Shown one piece after another: positions 38,266 through 49,719 of a DNA stretch of 64,000 nucleotides; position 1 is the first letter of the stretch, and every line of letters starts with the position of its first letter. Location: NCBI GenBank assembly GCA_018857735.1, contig JABMCL010000958.1, positions 95,001-159,000 on the forward strand, written 5' to 3'. The position numbers and the translations under genes were made by a program. Source of the stretch: Alviniconcha marisindica (lineage: Eukaryota > Mollusca > Gastropoda > Provannidae). The notes below the pieces were generated by a model. It did not search any database. It had not been told where the DNA came from and saw only the letters and a list, made by a program, of their open reading frames with translations.

Positions 38266-39830
38266 TGTGTGCGCATGCGCACATACACACACACACATGC
38301 ACACAATGACTGTAGCAGAAACTGGGTATTGATTTTAGTTTGGGTGGAAATACTGTGAGAAGAGGAAGGTTTTCAGTTTGACTTTAAAAGATGACAGGGT
38401 TGAGCAGTGTCTTGTGGGAGTGAATTCCAAATGTGGGGTCCAAAGCAAGAGAAAGCACAAAAGCCATAATTCTTGCATTTGTATTGCTGGACTTTTAGCA
38501 TGCAGGTGTCAGAAGAAGAGCGTAGTGTACGAGATGGAGTGTAGACATGTAGCAGTCCAGAAAGGTAAGCAGGACCAGAACCATTCATAGCATTGAAACA
38601 CATACAAGCAACTTTATATTTAATACTTACTGAAATGGGAAGCCAGTGCAGTTTTTCCAGGAGAGGTGTTGAGTGGTGGTGGCGGGGTGCCAAGAGAATG
38701 AGTCTTGCAGCAAAGTTTTGAATTTTCTGGAGAGGTTGGATGACAGAATTAGGTGTACCCATGAGGAGACAGTTGCAGTAGTCGAGCGTGAGAGGATATA
38801 CGAAGTAACAAGGGTCTTGGCTGCATCTTCAGTGAGAAACCTGCCGATCGAACTAATGTGTTTAAGCTCAAAATAAGCAGTTTGACAGAGTTTTATGATA
38901 TGCTTCATCATGGACAGGTTTGAATCAAGAATGACTCCAAGGTTCCTGGCAGAATCAGAGAAATGAATGTTGTGAGAGCCAAGAGTAATCAAATCAGGGA
39001 GGGAAATGGTGGAAGGTCTCAAGGAAGATGAAAATGAAAAGAGAAGAGCTTCTGTTTTGTCGTCTTAAGTTTGAGCTGATTTTTGGTCATCCATGTTTTT
39101 ATGTCATCTGTGCATGCATTGAGTTCTTTGGTGAGGTTGGTAACTTCACTGAGAGGAGCTGATTTCTGGAGCTGTGTATCATCCACAAAAAGCTGATGAT
39201 TTACAGAGTTATTAACTATGATATCAGAGAGAGGTGTCGTGTAAAGACGAAGAGAATGGGCCCCAGTACTGAGCCCTGAGGCACACTGTACATGAGCTGT
39301 GATGGTGGGAAAGACGAGTTATTGACTGAAGTGGACTGATATCTGTCTGAGAGATATGGCTGAAACCATTGGAGTGCAGTAGACTGAATGCCAAAAAGAA
39401 AGATCAGGTGGGTGAGGAGAAATTGGTGTTCAATAATGTCAAAAGCTGCAGAAAGATCCAACAAAAGAAGAACAGAAATGTTGTCATTGTCCAGAGCGGA
39501 GAGAATATCATTTACAACATGTAACAGAATGGTCTCGGTGCTGTGGCCTGCTCGATAGGCTGACTGAAAGAGGTTGCTAAGGGTTTTTTGGAGATGGGAG
39601 AGATGTTTGTGGAGAACAACGTTTTCAAGGATTTTGGACAGAAATGGAAGGTTAGAAATGGGGTGGTAGTTTTTCAAAAGATTTTTGTCAAGTGATGGCT
39701 TTTTCAACAGAGGTTTGACAATGGCAGTCTTCAGATCACATGGTACAATGCCAGTGGTAAGAGATGTGTTGATGATGTTCGTGATGGTCAGTAAAGGGAC
39801 AGCAAGGAATCTGAAAGTTCTGGCAAAATT
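38060..39830 (-). mobile_element. 5'-truncated non-LTR retrotransposon with reverse transcriptase, inactivated
   Basis: On the reverse strand the RT reads NYHPISNLPFLSKILE, FQSAYRAGHSTETILLHVV, LLLLDLSAAFDIIEH (first catalytic Asp) and PQGSVLGPILFV, then after a frameshift NHQLFVDDTQL (FVDD catalytic box), RNLGVILDSNLSM and LEKLHWLPISVSIKYKVACM. The peptide before NYHPIS (LTTGIVPCDLKTAIVKPLLK) extends to about 39820. Its 3' UTR holds a CA array and ends in ATT repeats near 38060. It is similar to CR1/Jockey-group elements. At least one frameshift (near 39230) and several breaks make it dead. Confidence 0.92.
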
Positions 39831-40039
39831 TTGTGACTCTTATTAGATACTAAAACCATATTTCATCCCACTCCTTTTGCCATAATTATCAAAGAACATA
39901 TACTGAACCTTCTTTGTAAGGTTACAAAGCAACCTTGTCGAAGGTAAACAATGTCTAAAAAGCAATAAAATCAGAATGAATGTGACTTGTACTGAGGAGC
40001 TTTACATACAACAGTATAATCTACAGAATCTCAAAAGAC

Positions 40040-40186
40040 TACAGGGTGGAACGGATACCAAAATAAGAGTCAGCACAGAAAGTTGACCCTGGAGAAGAAA
40101 ATTCTCCTGCTGCTCCTGCTGGGACCAGAGCCTGGGACCTTTTGATTATGACTCCTGCACTCTCCCACTGAGCTACCCCACTCCCC
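40040..40186 (-). mobile_element. tRNA-derived SINE head, truncated, reverse orientation
   Basis: 'ggtggaacggatacc', 'gagaagaaaattctcctgc' and 'gagctaccccactcccc' are the reverse complement of the SINE head at 12091-12240. The body is missing. Confidence 0.85.
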
Positions 40187-40489
40187 AAGAGGAGTATGAA
40201 GGATGGAAAAAAGATTGCTGTAGAATCAGAAACAACTGTCACTACTGCTGTTGATAATGGAACAGAACGTGCTACACTCAGTCTGGCAGTCATTCCCGAT
40301 TCTCACAACACACATGATTTCTGATCAGAGAAGTAATTAAGTAAAACAAGCATCAAAATATAATAAACTCTGCCCAGTGGGCAGTGAATATACTGACTGA
40401 TGCTGTCTGCCACTCAGCCACCAGCATAATAGAAGAAAAGAAAAAAATGATAACATTTGACTGTGCACAACATCCCACAATGTGACATA

Positions 40490-40975
40490 TTTTCTAAAAG
40501 GATAAGTTAACTGACATAAAAAAGAATGATGAAATTTGACTATGCACAATGTCCCACCAATGTGACATTGTAAAAGGATTATGCAATCAACCATTGCATT
40601 CACAAAGTTGGCATCAGAAAGAATGATGAAATTTGACTGTGCACAAACTATATCCCACCAATGTGATTTGTGAATGGGTTATGCTATACCACAATCCATT
40701 CACAGGCAATCACCCATTGCACTCACAAAGTTGGCATCAGAAAGAATGATGAAATTTGACTGTGCACAAATTATATCCCACCAATGTGATTTGTGAATGG
40801 GTTATGCTATACCACAATCCATTCACAGGCAATCACCCATTGCACTCACAAAGTTGGCATCAGAAAGAATGATGAAATTTGACTGTGCACAAACTATATC
40901 CCACCAATGTGATGTTGTGAATGGGATATGCTATGCCACAATCCATTCACAAAGTTGACATCACATGGCATGCAA
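40490..40975 (+). repeat. 123-bp tandem repeat, about 3.5 units
   Basis: 'gcatcagaaagaatgatgaa' starts at 40611, 40734 and 40857, a 123-bp period; shorter, diverged units lie upstream from about 40440. The first full units are nearly identical, indicating recent expansion. Confidence 0.93.
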
Positions 40976-41076
40976 GTGAAAGAAGAATTTTTTTTCTCCT
41001 GAAGGTTGTAGAAGATGAGCAGACTAGAAATGATGAAGCACCAGGATGTATAACAAGTCATGTTTTTTTCCTCCAG

Positions 41077-41172
41077 GTACTGTGCTGACGTTTGGGGCAC
41101 ACCGACTTGTGTACGTGGCATCTGACGAAGACAACAATGTTGCTTTCTGCCGTATCAATGCATACATTACAC
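41077..41172 (+). CDS. Exon 21: HYR domain, C-terminal half
   Basis: Acceptor tttttcctccag, donor gtgagt, phase 1-1, 96 nt. It reads RTVLTFGAHRLVYVASDEDN then NVAFCRINAYIT. 'GAHRLVYVASDEDNNVAFC' is the HYR end motif (G-x-H-x-V-x-Y-x-A-x-D..N-x-A-x-C). Confidence 0.95.
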
Positions 41173-41542
41173 GTGAGTTGCAATTAATCTATGTTGACAC
41201 CTGAGCCAACCTGTCATGCATTTGTATACTGAAATAAAAAAATGAAATAAAAATGTTGCTTGTGAAGTTTGAGAATAGTGGATTTAAAATTATTATTTTT
41301 TATTGTTTATTGCTGCAAAGTTCACTGGCAAAGCTAGGTCAAGTACCTCATGATTATGCTCTTGCTGACAAACTGCCCTCTTGGGAGTCAGTTGCATGGC
41401 TTTGGTTATTCATGTTCCTGATGTAGCAGTCCGTTTTCCTGTAAAGGGAGCTAAGATCATACACACAGATTCCAGGGGAAGGAGTGTTCCCAACATTATT
41501 TCATTGTGATTGCTTGGTGTTTGCTATGGATGACAGGAAGTG

Positions 41543-41576
41543 TGATGGCAGGTCAAGGCCAGTCGTGTAGCAACAG
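41543..41576 (+). repeat. Copy of the exon 22 acceptor and first 24 bases
   Basis: 'gatggcaggtcaaggccag' then 'cgtgtagcaaca' is repeated 112 bp later at the true exon (41655-41688) with one mismatch. Using the copy as acceptor would shift frame (112 is not a multiple of 3). Confidence 0.93.
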
Positions 41577-41663
41577 TGCCTCAGTTGAGCCAGGATCAGT
41601 GCTGTGGGGCTACAAGACAAAAAGGAGTAACATGTTTACTGTACTTTTTTTTACTGATGGCAG

Positions 41664-41858
41664 GTCAAGGCCAGACGTGTAGCAACAAGGACGGTCTCGA
41701 TGCATCCAAGATCGTGGACTGCGGTGTCAAGGGCCAGACAGTGCAGTGTCCCAACAATGGCATGGCACCACTGTCCCCCAGAATCCTGACCTGTGGAAAG
41801 CTTGGCTCATACAATCTGGATGATCAGTATCAGTGGCCAAATAATATCATCTGTGGAG
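41664..41858 (+). CDS. Exon 22: Cys-rich, sushi-like module
   Basis: Acceptor ttactgatggcag, donor gtaggt, phase 1-1, 195 nt. It reads RQGQTCSNKDGLDASKIVDC, GVKGQTVQCPNNGMAPL, SPRILTCGKLGSYN and LDDQYQWPNNIICG. Five Cys and a Trp-Pro near the end resemble a sushi/CCP repeat but spacing is not canonical. In SVEP1-like proteins sushi and HYR modules are neighbours, which fits. Confidence 0.8.
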
Positions 41859-42040
41859 GTAGGTACTGCATGTGTGCATGTGTTGTGCCAGACAGGATCA
41901 TGCTCCATATTACTATCCCTCTCTCTCAGACTTTGGCTGGCTTCCGCTGACCTGTCTGTTTATGTCTTCCAGTCTGTCTGTTTCAATGAAAGAGGCTGCT
42001 GGCCATACATTTAATGAACATGCATCAGTGTTATTACTGT

Positions 42041-42041
<1 letters not shown>

Positions 42042-42112
<71 letters not shown>

Positions 42113-42148
42113 CTCCCTCCTCCCTCCTCCTCCTCCTCCTCTCCCTCC

Positions 42149-42232
<84 letters not shown>

Positions 42233-42319
42233 TCTCTCTCTTCCCCTGATATAACCCTTAATGGTTGACTGGGTGTAAAACACCAAGTTACTTACTTTCT
42301 GTCTCTCTCTGTCTCTCCC

Positions 42320-42415
<96 letters not shown>

Positions 42416-42560
42416 TGTCTCTGTCCCTCTCTGTTTCTCTGTCTCTGTCTGTCTGCCTGTCTCTCCCAGATATAACCGTAATGGTTGATTTGGCGAAAAC
42501 ACCAAGTTACTTTATCTCTCTCTCCTCTCTCTCTCTCTGCTCTCTCACTCTCTCTCACTT
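42042..42560. repeat. (CT)n arrays with two LINE-tail modules
   Basis: CT 42042-42240 with CTCC interruptions, then 'gatataacccttaatggttg' with 'actgggtgtaaaacaccaag' (42247-42290), CT 42318-42413, then 'gatataaccgtaatggttga' with 'aaaacaccaagttact' (42470-42513), then more CT. Confidence 0.93.
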
Positions 42561-42839
42561 TCTCTCTCATTCTCTCACCCTGAGCCCCCGTGGAGCCGGC
42601 TTCTCGCGCTGGGGGTGTTTAAGCCAAGCTGCTCCACCCCTTTCAATCTTTTCTTACTTACTAGTTTCAGTCTACCGGCTCTTTCAACTATATTTCACTC
42701 CAAAAACTCTCTCCACAATACCTCTGTTTTCAGCTCCCTTCTTACAGCTTATTTCTACCTAACTGGCCATTCTCCTGTATTTATCTACAACACAACTCTT
42801 CTTTATATAGTTCTTCTTGCTCTCTGTGGTCACCTTCAG

Positions 42840-44530
42840 ACCCAGTGTGTTTGCCATGTGCTGCATCCCATGTTGGGGGAGGATGGGATCCTGGTGGCTG
42901 AGGTCCCCGTGGGGTCCAACACACTTCTTCGGCCCGGACTTCTCCTAGACGGGTGGTTGGGTTGGCCCAACCCAATCAATCGGTGGCCGGAACCTACAAA
43001 AGCATTAAGAGGTCGAGGGATGGATCGTTTCTGGTGGAGTGCGCTAGGAAATTGCAGGCGATGGGTCTTCTCAAGACCACTCAATTTGTTGATAGACCAG
43101 TACGTGTCTCCATCCACAAAGCGTTGAACTCATCAAGTGGCATCATCCGCTGCCATGAGCTGTCCTGCATGATGGAGATGGAATTCAATTGGCCAAGGTT
43201 TCTGGTCATGCAGTCGTCGAGTGACGACCTCCCGCTGAGTAAACTGTCGCCCTTTGCTGTCCCGAAGGGGTGTTCCAAAGGTAACGGTGGCCGGAACCTA
43301 CAAAAGCATTAAGAGGTCGAGGGATGGATCGTTTCTGGTGGAGTGCGCTAGGAAATTGCAGGCGATGGGTCTTCTCAAGACCACTCAATTTGTTGATAGA
43401 CCAGTACATGTCTCCATCCACAAAGCGTTGAACTCATCAAGTGGCATCATCCGCTGCCATGAGCTGTCCTGCATGATGGAGATGGAATTCAGGACGGAAC
43501 TGCAGGAACAGGGTGTAGTTGAGGTCCACAGGGTGACAGTGAAGAAGGATACTGAAAAGGTCCCCAACAACACCCTGTTTCTGACCTTCAACACTCCAGA
43601 CCTCCCGAAAGAGATCACGGTCGGGTATCTAAAGGTGAAGGTGGCCTTGTTTGTTCCCAACCCAATGCGTTGCTTCAACTGCAACAAGTTTGGCCACATA
43701 AGCCAACGTTGCAAGGTTCTGCGAAGTGGGCGGGTTGTGGAAAAGATAAGCATGAAGGTCGATGTGAGGGACCCAAGCTGTGCTCTAATTGCAATGGTCC
43801 CCATGCTTCATCAGCTAAAGATTGCCCGGTCTGTCAGAAGGAGAAGGAGATTCAACATGTCCACGTTGAGAAACGCATATCCTTTCCGGAAGCCAGACAG
43901 TTGGTTGAAGCCAAGATGCTGACTGTGATCACTGGAGTTAAGACTTACGCCGCTGCTGCTTCCACCAGAAGAGAGTCCAAATCTGTTCAATGTCAAACCT
44001 CATTAACCTGGGTGTTTTCAAAACGTCCACTTAGGACACTGAATCTAACGTGCGTTCTTCTGGTGGACCCGGATCGGTATCGACCAGCACTCAGGCTTCC
44101 TCCAGGAAGTCGAGGACGGTATCAGCTGACGCCCGGGTTCTGTGCGAGTCCGCTAAGTGTTCTTCAGAGATGGATAGGGGTTCAGCTGATCCCCCCAAAA
44201 CGGCCTCTAGGGGTTCCGCCAATCCCCACAAAATGGCATCTAAGGGTTCTGCGGCTCCCTCCAAAGGCCTAAGGGTTCAGCAGGTCCCTTAAAAACCACA
44301 GCCTCGAAAGATGATTCATCATCTTCAAGGTGCTCACCTACTAAGGTGAGGGTGGATGGGGTCCTGGTGGACGTCAAGGGGTTTTCGCACCCCAGGCACT
44401 CCACTCCTTCCAGCAGGCCCCAGGTGCCACCCAAGCCAAAAGTTCCAGACAAGCAGAGCAAGGCGGAGAGGAACCTAGTTCTCTCCAACCAATACTCTGC
44501 CCTGTCAGATGATGAAATGGAATAGTCATC
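42840..44530 (+). mobile_element. Non-LTR retrotransposon ORF1 (gag-like, CCHC zinc knuckles), frameshifted and internally duplicated
   Basis: Two copies of a segment of about 208 bp (42982-43193 and 43286-43491) encode AGTYKSIKRSRDGSFLVECA. Downstream are PNPMRCFNCNKFGHISQRCK (CCHC knuckle) and, after a frame change near 43715, CGKDKHEGRCEGPKLC and SNCNGPHASSAKDCPVCQK (further knuckles). The ORF ends NLVLSNQYSALSDDEME at 44523. This is the ORF1 layout of I/Jockey-group LINEs. No ORF2 follows, so the element is defective. Confidence 0.9.
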
Positions 44531-45370
44531 AATACTTTAAAACTGAAATAATGGTTTATTTAATTATTCAGTGATTCATAAGAGGTTTTTAAGTTAACTT
44601 TAAGGAGATAAATCCACTCGCAAGATGGTACAAAGGAGCTATTATTGGAGTGAAGGAAACACGTTTTTCTGCTTAACCTTCTTGCTCTTTTTATCTGGTC
44701 ATTTTTATGCTGATAGTCCATTCTTCTGACTTTTTCAAAAAAACTCGCAATTTTTTTGGGGGGGAGTTAGGCCTCTTGACATGGCTCCTGTTGAGCAGCT
44801 AGGAGATGATAGTTGGTGGGTGGTGTGTGCAGCTCTCTGCCATATGGCACTGGTGTTTGCCATTAGGCATTTCTATAACATTTTTTAATTTTGTATTATA
44901 TTCATCCATTCCTTTTTTTTATACTTTTCTTTAACCTGGTATTGATAAATTAGACGGAGTGGTCGATGATGTCAGCATGTCCTAGCCTTATGTGCTCTCT
45001 AAGCAGGGGTAGTATTGAAGGGACTAGCAGTTTGAAAATTGATGTCTGATTTTTATATATGGGTTTGTGTTTTACGTTTGTGAGGTGATTGGTTTTCTGG
45101 ATTGACTTGAGAAAGCGTATATATAATTGAGAAAAGGTTTTCAGTTTGTGTTTTACCCACTTCTTACAACTGTTTAAAAAAAAATCTGAATACATATGTT
45201 TTTAACATGGACATATTTTTAACAGATATTGTGTATCAACAAAATGTGTAATGCCCTGAGATAACCATAATGGTTGACTGGGCATAAAACCCAAATTACT
45301 TACTTACTCTCACCCTGATATAACTGTCCTGGTTGACTGGGTGTAAAAAAATAAATTGCTGTTACTTTCT
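44531..45370 (+). mobile_element. Probable 3' region of a LINE ending in two tail modules
   Basis: AT-rich sequence leads to 'gccctgagataaccataatg' with 'gttgactgggcataaaaccc' (45252-45295) and a second 'ccctgatataactgtcctgg' tail (45310-45352). Its position right after the ORF1 stop suggests a 5'-part plus 3'-part deletion derivative of one element; this link is inferred. Confidence 0.55.
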
Positions 45371-45379
45371 CTCTCGGAC

Positions 45380-45698
45380 AAATCCACATGCACACAACCA
45401 CCCCATCCCTCTTCAGCTGCTGTACTGCATGCATGTACATACACACACACGCATGCACACACACACATTCATGCATGCATGCATGCACACACATGCATGC
45501 ACACACACACACGTGCACACGCACACACACACACACACGCAACACACACGCACGCACGCACGCACGCACGCACAGCACGCAGCAACGCACGCACGCACGC
45601 ACGCACAAGCAGCATTCCTGGCACACATGCGCATTCACGCACACACACAGACATTCACATCACTACACACACAGACATACTACATGCATGCACCAACA

Positions 45699-45729
<31 letters not shown>

Positions 45730-45784
45730 TGCACACATGTACACACACATATACATGCACACATGCATGCATGCACGCACACAT

Positions 45785-45815
<31 letters not shown>
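45380..45815. repeat. (CA)n / (GCAC)n compound microsatellite
   Basis: CA, TGCA and an unusual CGCACGCACGCA block at about 45548-45605. Frames here are repeat translations. Confidence 0.95.
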
Positions 45816-45818
<3 letters not shown>

Positions 45819-46061
45819 ACTTTAGCTACTGTACTGCACACAGGCACACACGACCATGCATGTACACACGTATATGTTTGAACATAATGTGTGCTGTCTC
45901 CCATTTATTTAATTAGCTGAGTGTATTGGGCTAACACTTGCATTGATCAAGATACAATAACTACTATTCAAATGACTCAACTTGATGAAAAGCAAACAGT
46001 CTAAATTTAATGCCTGACTGTTCATGATGGGTTTTTTGTTTGCTGTTTTGTCTTTTTCCAG

Positions 46062-46299
46062 TTTCTGGAACTTTGAAATATAAAATCACACTGATGCTGA
46101 GGTACAAGTTGGGTATCAACTGTGATAGCAATGCTGAGAATCTTCTACGGGACACCATCAAAGCTAAGGTGGTAAACCTTATGGATGACTGGCCAACCCT
46201 GTGTCCAGACTCCAACTGTGACAATGCTCTACCCCTTGCCAAGTGTGATGGGGCCAGCAGTACATTTGTCACCGTCACTCTCATCATCACTTCTGTGCC
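46062..46299 (+). CDS. Exon 23: unique Cys-containing domain, 3' end ambiguous
   Basis: Acceptor tctttttccag, phase 1 in. It reads VSGTLKYKITLMLRYKLGIN, CDSNAENLLRDTIKAKVVN, LMDDWPTLCPDSNCDNALPL and AKCDGASSTFVTVTLIIT. The consensus donor gtgagt after 46299 leaves phase 2, but the next exon (48310) reads only in phase 0. A weaker GT at 46295 (TCT|gtgccg) leaves phase 0 and joins cleanly. Either that donor is used, or an exon is missed. Alternating hydrophobic strands and paired Cys suggest a beta-rich extracellular domain; family not recognised. Confidence 0.85.
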
Positions 46300-46599
46300 G
46301 TGAGTCTCAATCTCTTTGAGTCTTTGTCTGCCTTTGTCTTTTTGTCTGCTGGTCTGTCTCCTTTTTTGTCTGTCTCCGTCACTGGATCTTTCTCTGTCTC
46401 TGTCTGTTAGTCTGTATTTGTCTCTCTCTGTTTCTCTCTGTGTCTGTCACTGTATCTTTCTCTGTCTCTGCCTGTTAGTCTGTCATTGTCTCTCTCTGTT
46501 CCTGTCTCTTTCTCTCCTTCCCTCTTCCCAACAGATGGTTACCTAGACTTAAGTGTAGTCTATTGCATGATGTGCAAGTTGTTAATTTCTATAGTCAGT

Positions 46600-47270
46600 G
46601 AAACTAATCACCAACTTGCTTGCCTATGGGGCGATTCAGGCGGGGTTGTTAACTCCCTTGACTTTTGCCCGACATCGCTTAAGTCCCATGGCTGCTTTTA
46701 CTTCCGGTGTGTACTTTCTTCACAATGGAAGGCGGTGACAGTGAATTTGCGAATTTTACACTGCCAACTTTAAAGGCATTTTTGGAGGCCCTTAGTCATA
46801 ATGTGTATGGCAACAAGCAATAACTTGTGGCTCATGCTATAGGATGCCCCAAAACGTATTTTTCTACAAACTCGCGATCTTCTGGTCAGCCAAAAAATGA
46901 CGCAAAGACACTTTTTTTCCACCCTCCATCCCCTTTCCATGGTAATTTTTGCAACTGCAACAGTATTGGCATTTGTACTGCTTCGCAGTTCTAGATTCAA
47001 CTTCCACTGTTATACACAGCGTGAAGCAACACGTACTCAGAAATCATCCCAGAAGTGCGCTGCAACCTCTCGCGACTTCTTGTGTGAAAAATTACAAAGC
47101 GCATTTACTCTAGCAAACCAGCTTCACTGAATCACCCAATAATTACATATGGTGGAGTATTAAAAAAAAAAAATAGAGTTCAGTTTTCTGTTGTTGTTGT
47201 TTTGTTGTTGATGTTTCTTAGTGGGAAATCAGCGGACTCCCGCTATAAAGTGGTTCAATGAATGAAGTTC
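46600..47270 (+). mobile_element. Possible DNA-transposon fragment with SAP-like N-terminal frame
   Basis: From the ATG at 46724 the frame reads MEGGDSEFANFTLPTLKAFL then EALSHNVYGNKQ, TAA, then LVAHAIGCPK. 'LPTLKAFL....GNKQ.LVAHA' resembles the SAP-like start of ORFs in animal DNA transposons, broken by a stop. Terminal repeats were not identified, so limits are approximate. Confidence 0.4.
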
Positions 47271-47661
47271 CTGGAAGGGTTTTTATCTGCTCTTCTTTTC
47301 TTTTTTCTCTTTTTTTCCTTATCAGTTTCCCCTTGTTTTTCCCTACTTTGTTTTTATTTCAACAATTTTAACTTCTCACATTAACAATTACAAATTTTCT
47401 TTTTCTCCTTGGATGGACAATTACCATTTTGGTGCTGTTACCATTTTGTTGTTGTTGTCTTGTGGCATGCATTTAAAAAGAAAAATGTCTCTTTCTCTTT
47501 TGGACAGTCATCACGTTTTATGCGTTACTGTCTCTTTTATCACTGTTTCTCTTAGGCCATACTACCATGCTAACTGATCAGTTTTTGTTTGTGACATTAT
47601 GTGTAGGCAAATCTTTTATTGGTACACTTTTTTTGCCATTTGAATTTGAGTGATTATGGGG

Positions 47662-47666
<5 letters not shown>

Positions 47667-47736
<70 letters not shown>

Positions 47737-47738
47737 AT
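47667..47738. repeat. (TG)n microsatellite
   Basis: About 70 bp of pure TG. Confidence 0.95.
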
Positions 47739-48059
47739 GTGTGCTTGTCATGGATTGCTTTGTGCATTATTATTTCGGTTTATAGTGCATATTCACTATT
47801 ATTTAATTGAAACAAATGTGTGTATGTTGTGCTTTTTTTCTGCATAAGTGTGACATTTGAATATCCTAATGTATGTGTGTGATATGTTTTATATTTTGCT
47901 GTTTCTTGTTGAACATACTGAATGAATTTTTCCATGGGTATAATTGTATTGTATGGTACTTGTCTTTGCTAGATTAGGATAAAAAAATTCACTTCACTGT
48001 AAGTAGGTGGATATTGCTTTGACCTGTTATGTGCCTTTTTATGTTAAAGTTGTGTAAAT

Positions 48060-48260
48060 GCACAGCACACACATATGGCACAGGCCAGTAGGGGTGAAGG
48101 ACAGTGTTGCTTAGCTGAAATATTCAAAGAAGAGAAATGTCTTGAGTTTGCTTTTGAAGGAAGAGAGAGTAGCATAGTGCCTAATGTCTTGGGGGAGATT
48201 GTTCCGGATATGGGGACTGAAATGTTAGACAGTGCAAAAACCATGAAATCCCAAGTGTCA
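48060..48260 (-). mobile_element. LINE 3' end fragment, related to family C
   Basis: 'gcttttgaaggaagagagag', 'aatgtcttgggggagattgt' and 'tccggatatggggactgaaa' resemble the reverse-strand 'FKSHLFF..LPP..RN..P..' ends of ORF2 seen at 24025 and 38373. The exon at 48310 starts 50 bp downstream. Confidence 0.5.
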
Positions 48261-48309
48261 GTTAGTCCGGTTATCATTATCATATTATTATGTCTGATTT
48301 GTCTTTCAG

Positions 48310-48402
48310 TGCTACGCTGACACATCGAGTAACAAAGTACAGCTTACTGCCAGGGAACTCTTCCAGACATCTACGCTAGAACTCAATGCCTTTGCCGCAA
48401 GA
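48310..48402 (+). CDS. Exon 24: short linker exon, phase 0-0
   Basis: Acceptor ttgtctttcag, donor gtaaga, 93 nt. It reads CYADTSSNKVQLTARELFQT then STLELNAFAAR; the other two frames hit stops. Joined to exon 25 it gives FAARTVFSAEL. Its upstream phase does not fit the strong donor of exon 23. Confidence 0.8.
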
Positions 48403-48936
48403 GTAAGAAAGTTTTCTTCTTCCCATGCATGGAATTGTGTGAAGCTGATTCTTGATTAGTGATTGTCAGCACTTAATGTGCTTCATACAGGGATGTGCCG
48501 ATACATTAACACTAATAGGACAAATGTCTGGGCCATGCAGGACATTAGTTTCTTTCAGCAATAGTAACTGACATTCACATGGCTACCTATTAAGCAGAGG
48601 ATTGAACACAAACTGTCTTTGCTTTGTTTCTAATATCACATCTCACCAAGCTCCCATCACCTTTCAGACCTTCTTCACCTTTACACCCTGTCTTGGCAGC
48701 TCTGCTCTTCTGCAGACACAATCAGTCAATCAATCTTTCACATCTTTCCAGGACCCTTACTTCCCACCTTGAAACACCTTCCGCTCTATTGTCCATTTGC
48801 TACCTCTTCAATATCTTGGTCCAGTGGTCCCAGGTTCCAGCTACCTGAAACCAGTTCCCTCTATCTGTCCATTATGCTACCTCTGTCAATTCTTTGGAAT
48901 CTTCATTGAAAACCTTTCTCTTTTTTGTTGCTCATT

Positions 48937-48954
48937 GTGTGTGTGTGTGTGTGT

Positions 48955-49009
<55 letters not shown>

Positions 49010-49030
49010 TACATTGAATCTTTGTGCATG

Positions 49031-49064
<34 letters not shown>

Positions 49065-49101
49065 TGTGGTGTGTGTGTTGTGTGTGTGTCTGACTGTTGT
49101 G

Positions 49102-49158
<57 letters not shown>
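48937..49158. repeat. (TG)n microsatellite block
   Basis: Three TG runs separated by 'gtacattgaatctttgtgca' and 'ctgactgttgtgc'. A LINE-tail-like 'tggtataactggcctagttgactggg' follows at 49265. Confidence 0.95.
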
Positions 49159-49159
<1 letters not shown>

Positions 49160-49719
49160 ATTTGAATCTTTGTTGTCAGTATGTTTAAAGAATTTGTAAG
49201 AACTTAGGGCCAACACAAGTTAGGTGTGCCAAATGCCCCTTATCAGTATTATGTACACTTCACTCTGGTATAACTGGCCTAGTTGACTGGGTGGTAAATT
49301 TCAAGTCATTTAATTATTAGGGTGTAGAATGACGATAACCAGGGACCAAAAAAGCACATGACTGCAACAGGTAGGCTATTCGCAAATGCACATGCATGCA
49401 CACACACATATTCACTTGTTTTCATGCCATAGTTTTAGATTTATTGCATGCACTCCTTCCTTTCGCACATTATTTTGTGTGACATTCAGTTTGGTTGGAG
49501 ACTATTTAAACATTTTATGCATATGCTGTTCCATTTTCAAGGCTATTACTCATTAACTGCAATCTCATTGTTATGCCTCACAGTAAGTCCACCAAAAGCT
49601 CATTTTAAGATAGGATAGTTTATTGTTCATGCTGAAATTGTACATGTAAATTTGCCTCTTTATTCTTTTTATTGTAAGATTTAACCACTAGTTAACTAAC
49701 ACACACTCTCTCTCCCTTC

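Noticed and set aside
39216..39707. Reverse transcriptase as a host or viral gene
   Set aside because: Motifs and context fit a 5'-truncated non-LTR retrotransposon with frameshifts; no LTRs, envelope or capsid genes.
45300..45916. Cys/His-rich frames of 114-186 codons on both strands
   Set aside because: CA, GCAC and TGCA simple repeats; no coding evidence.
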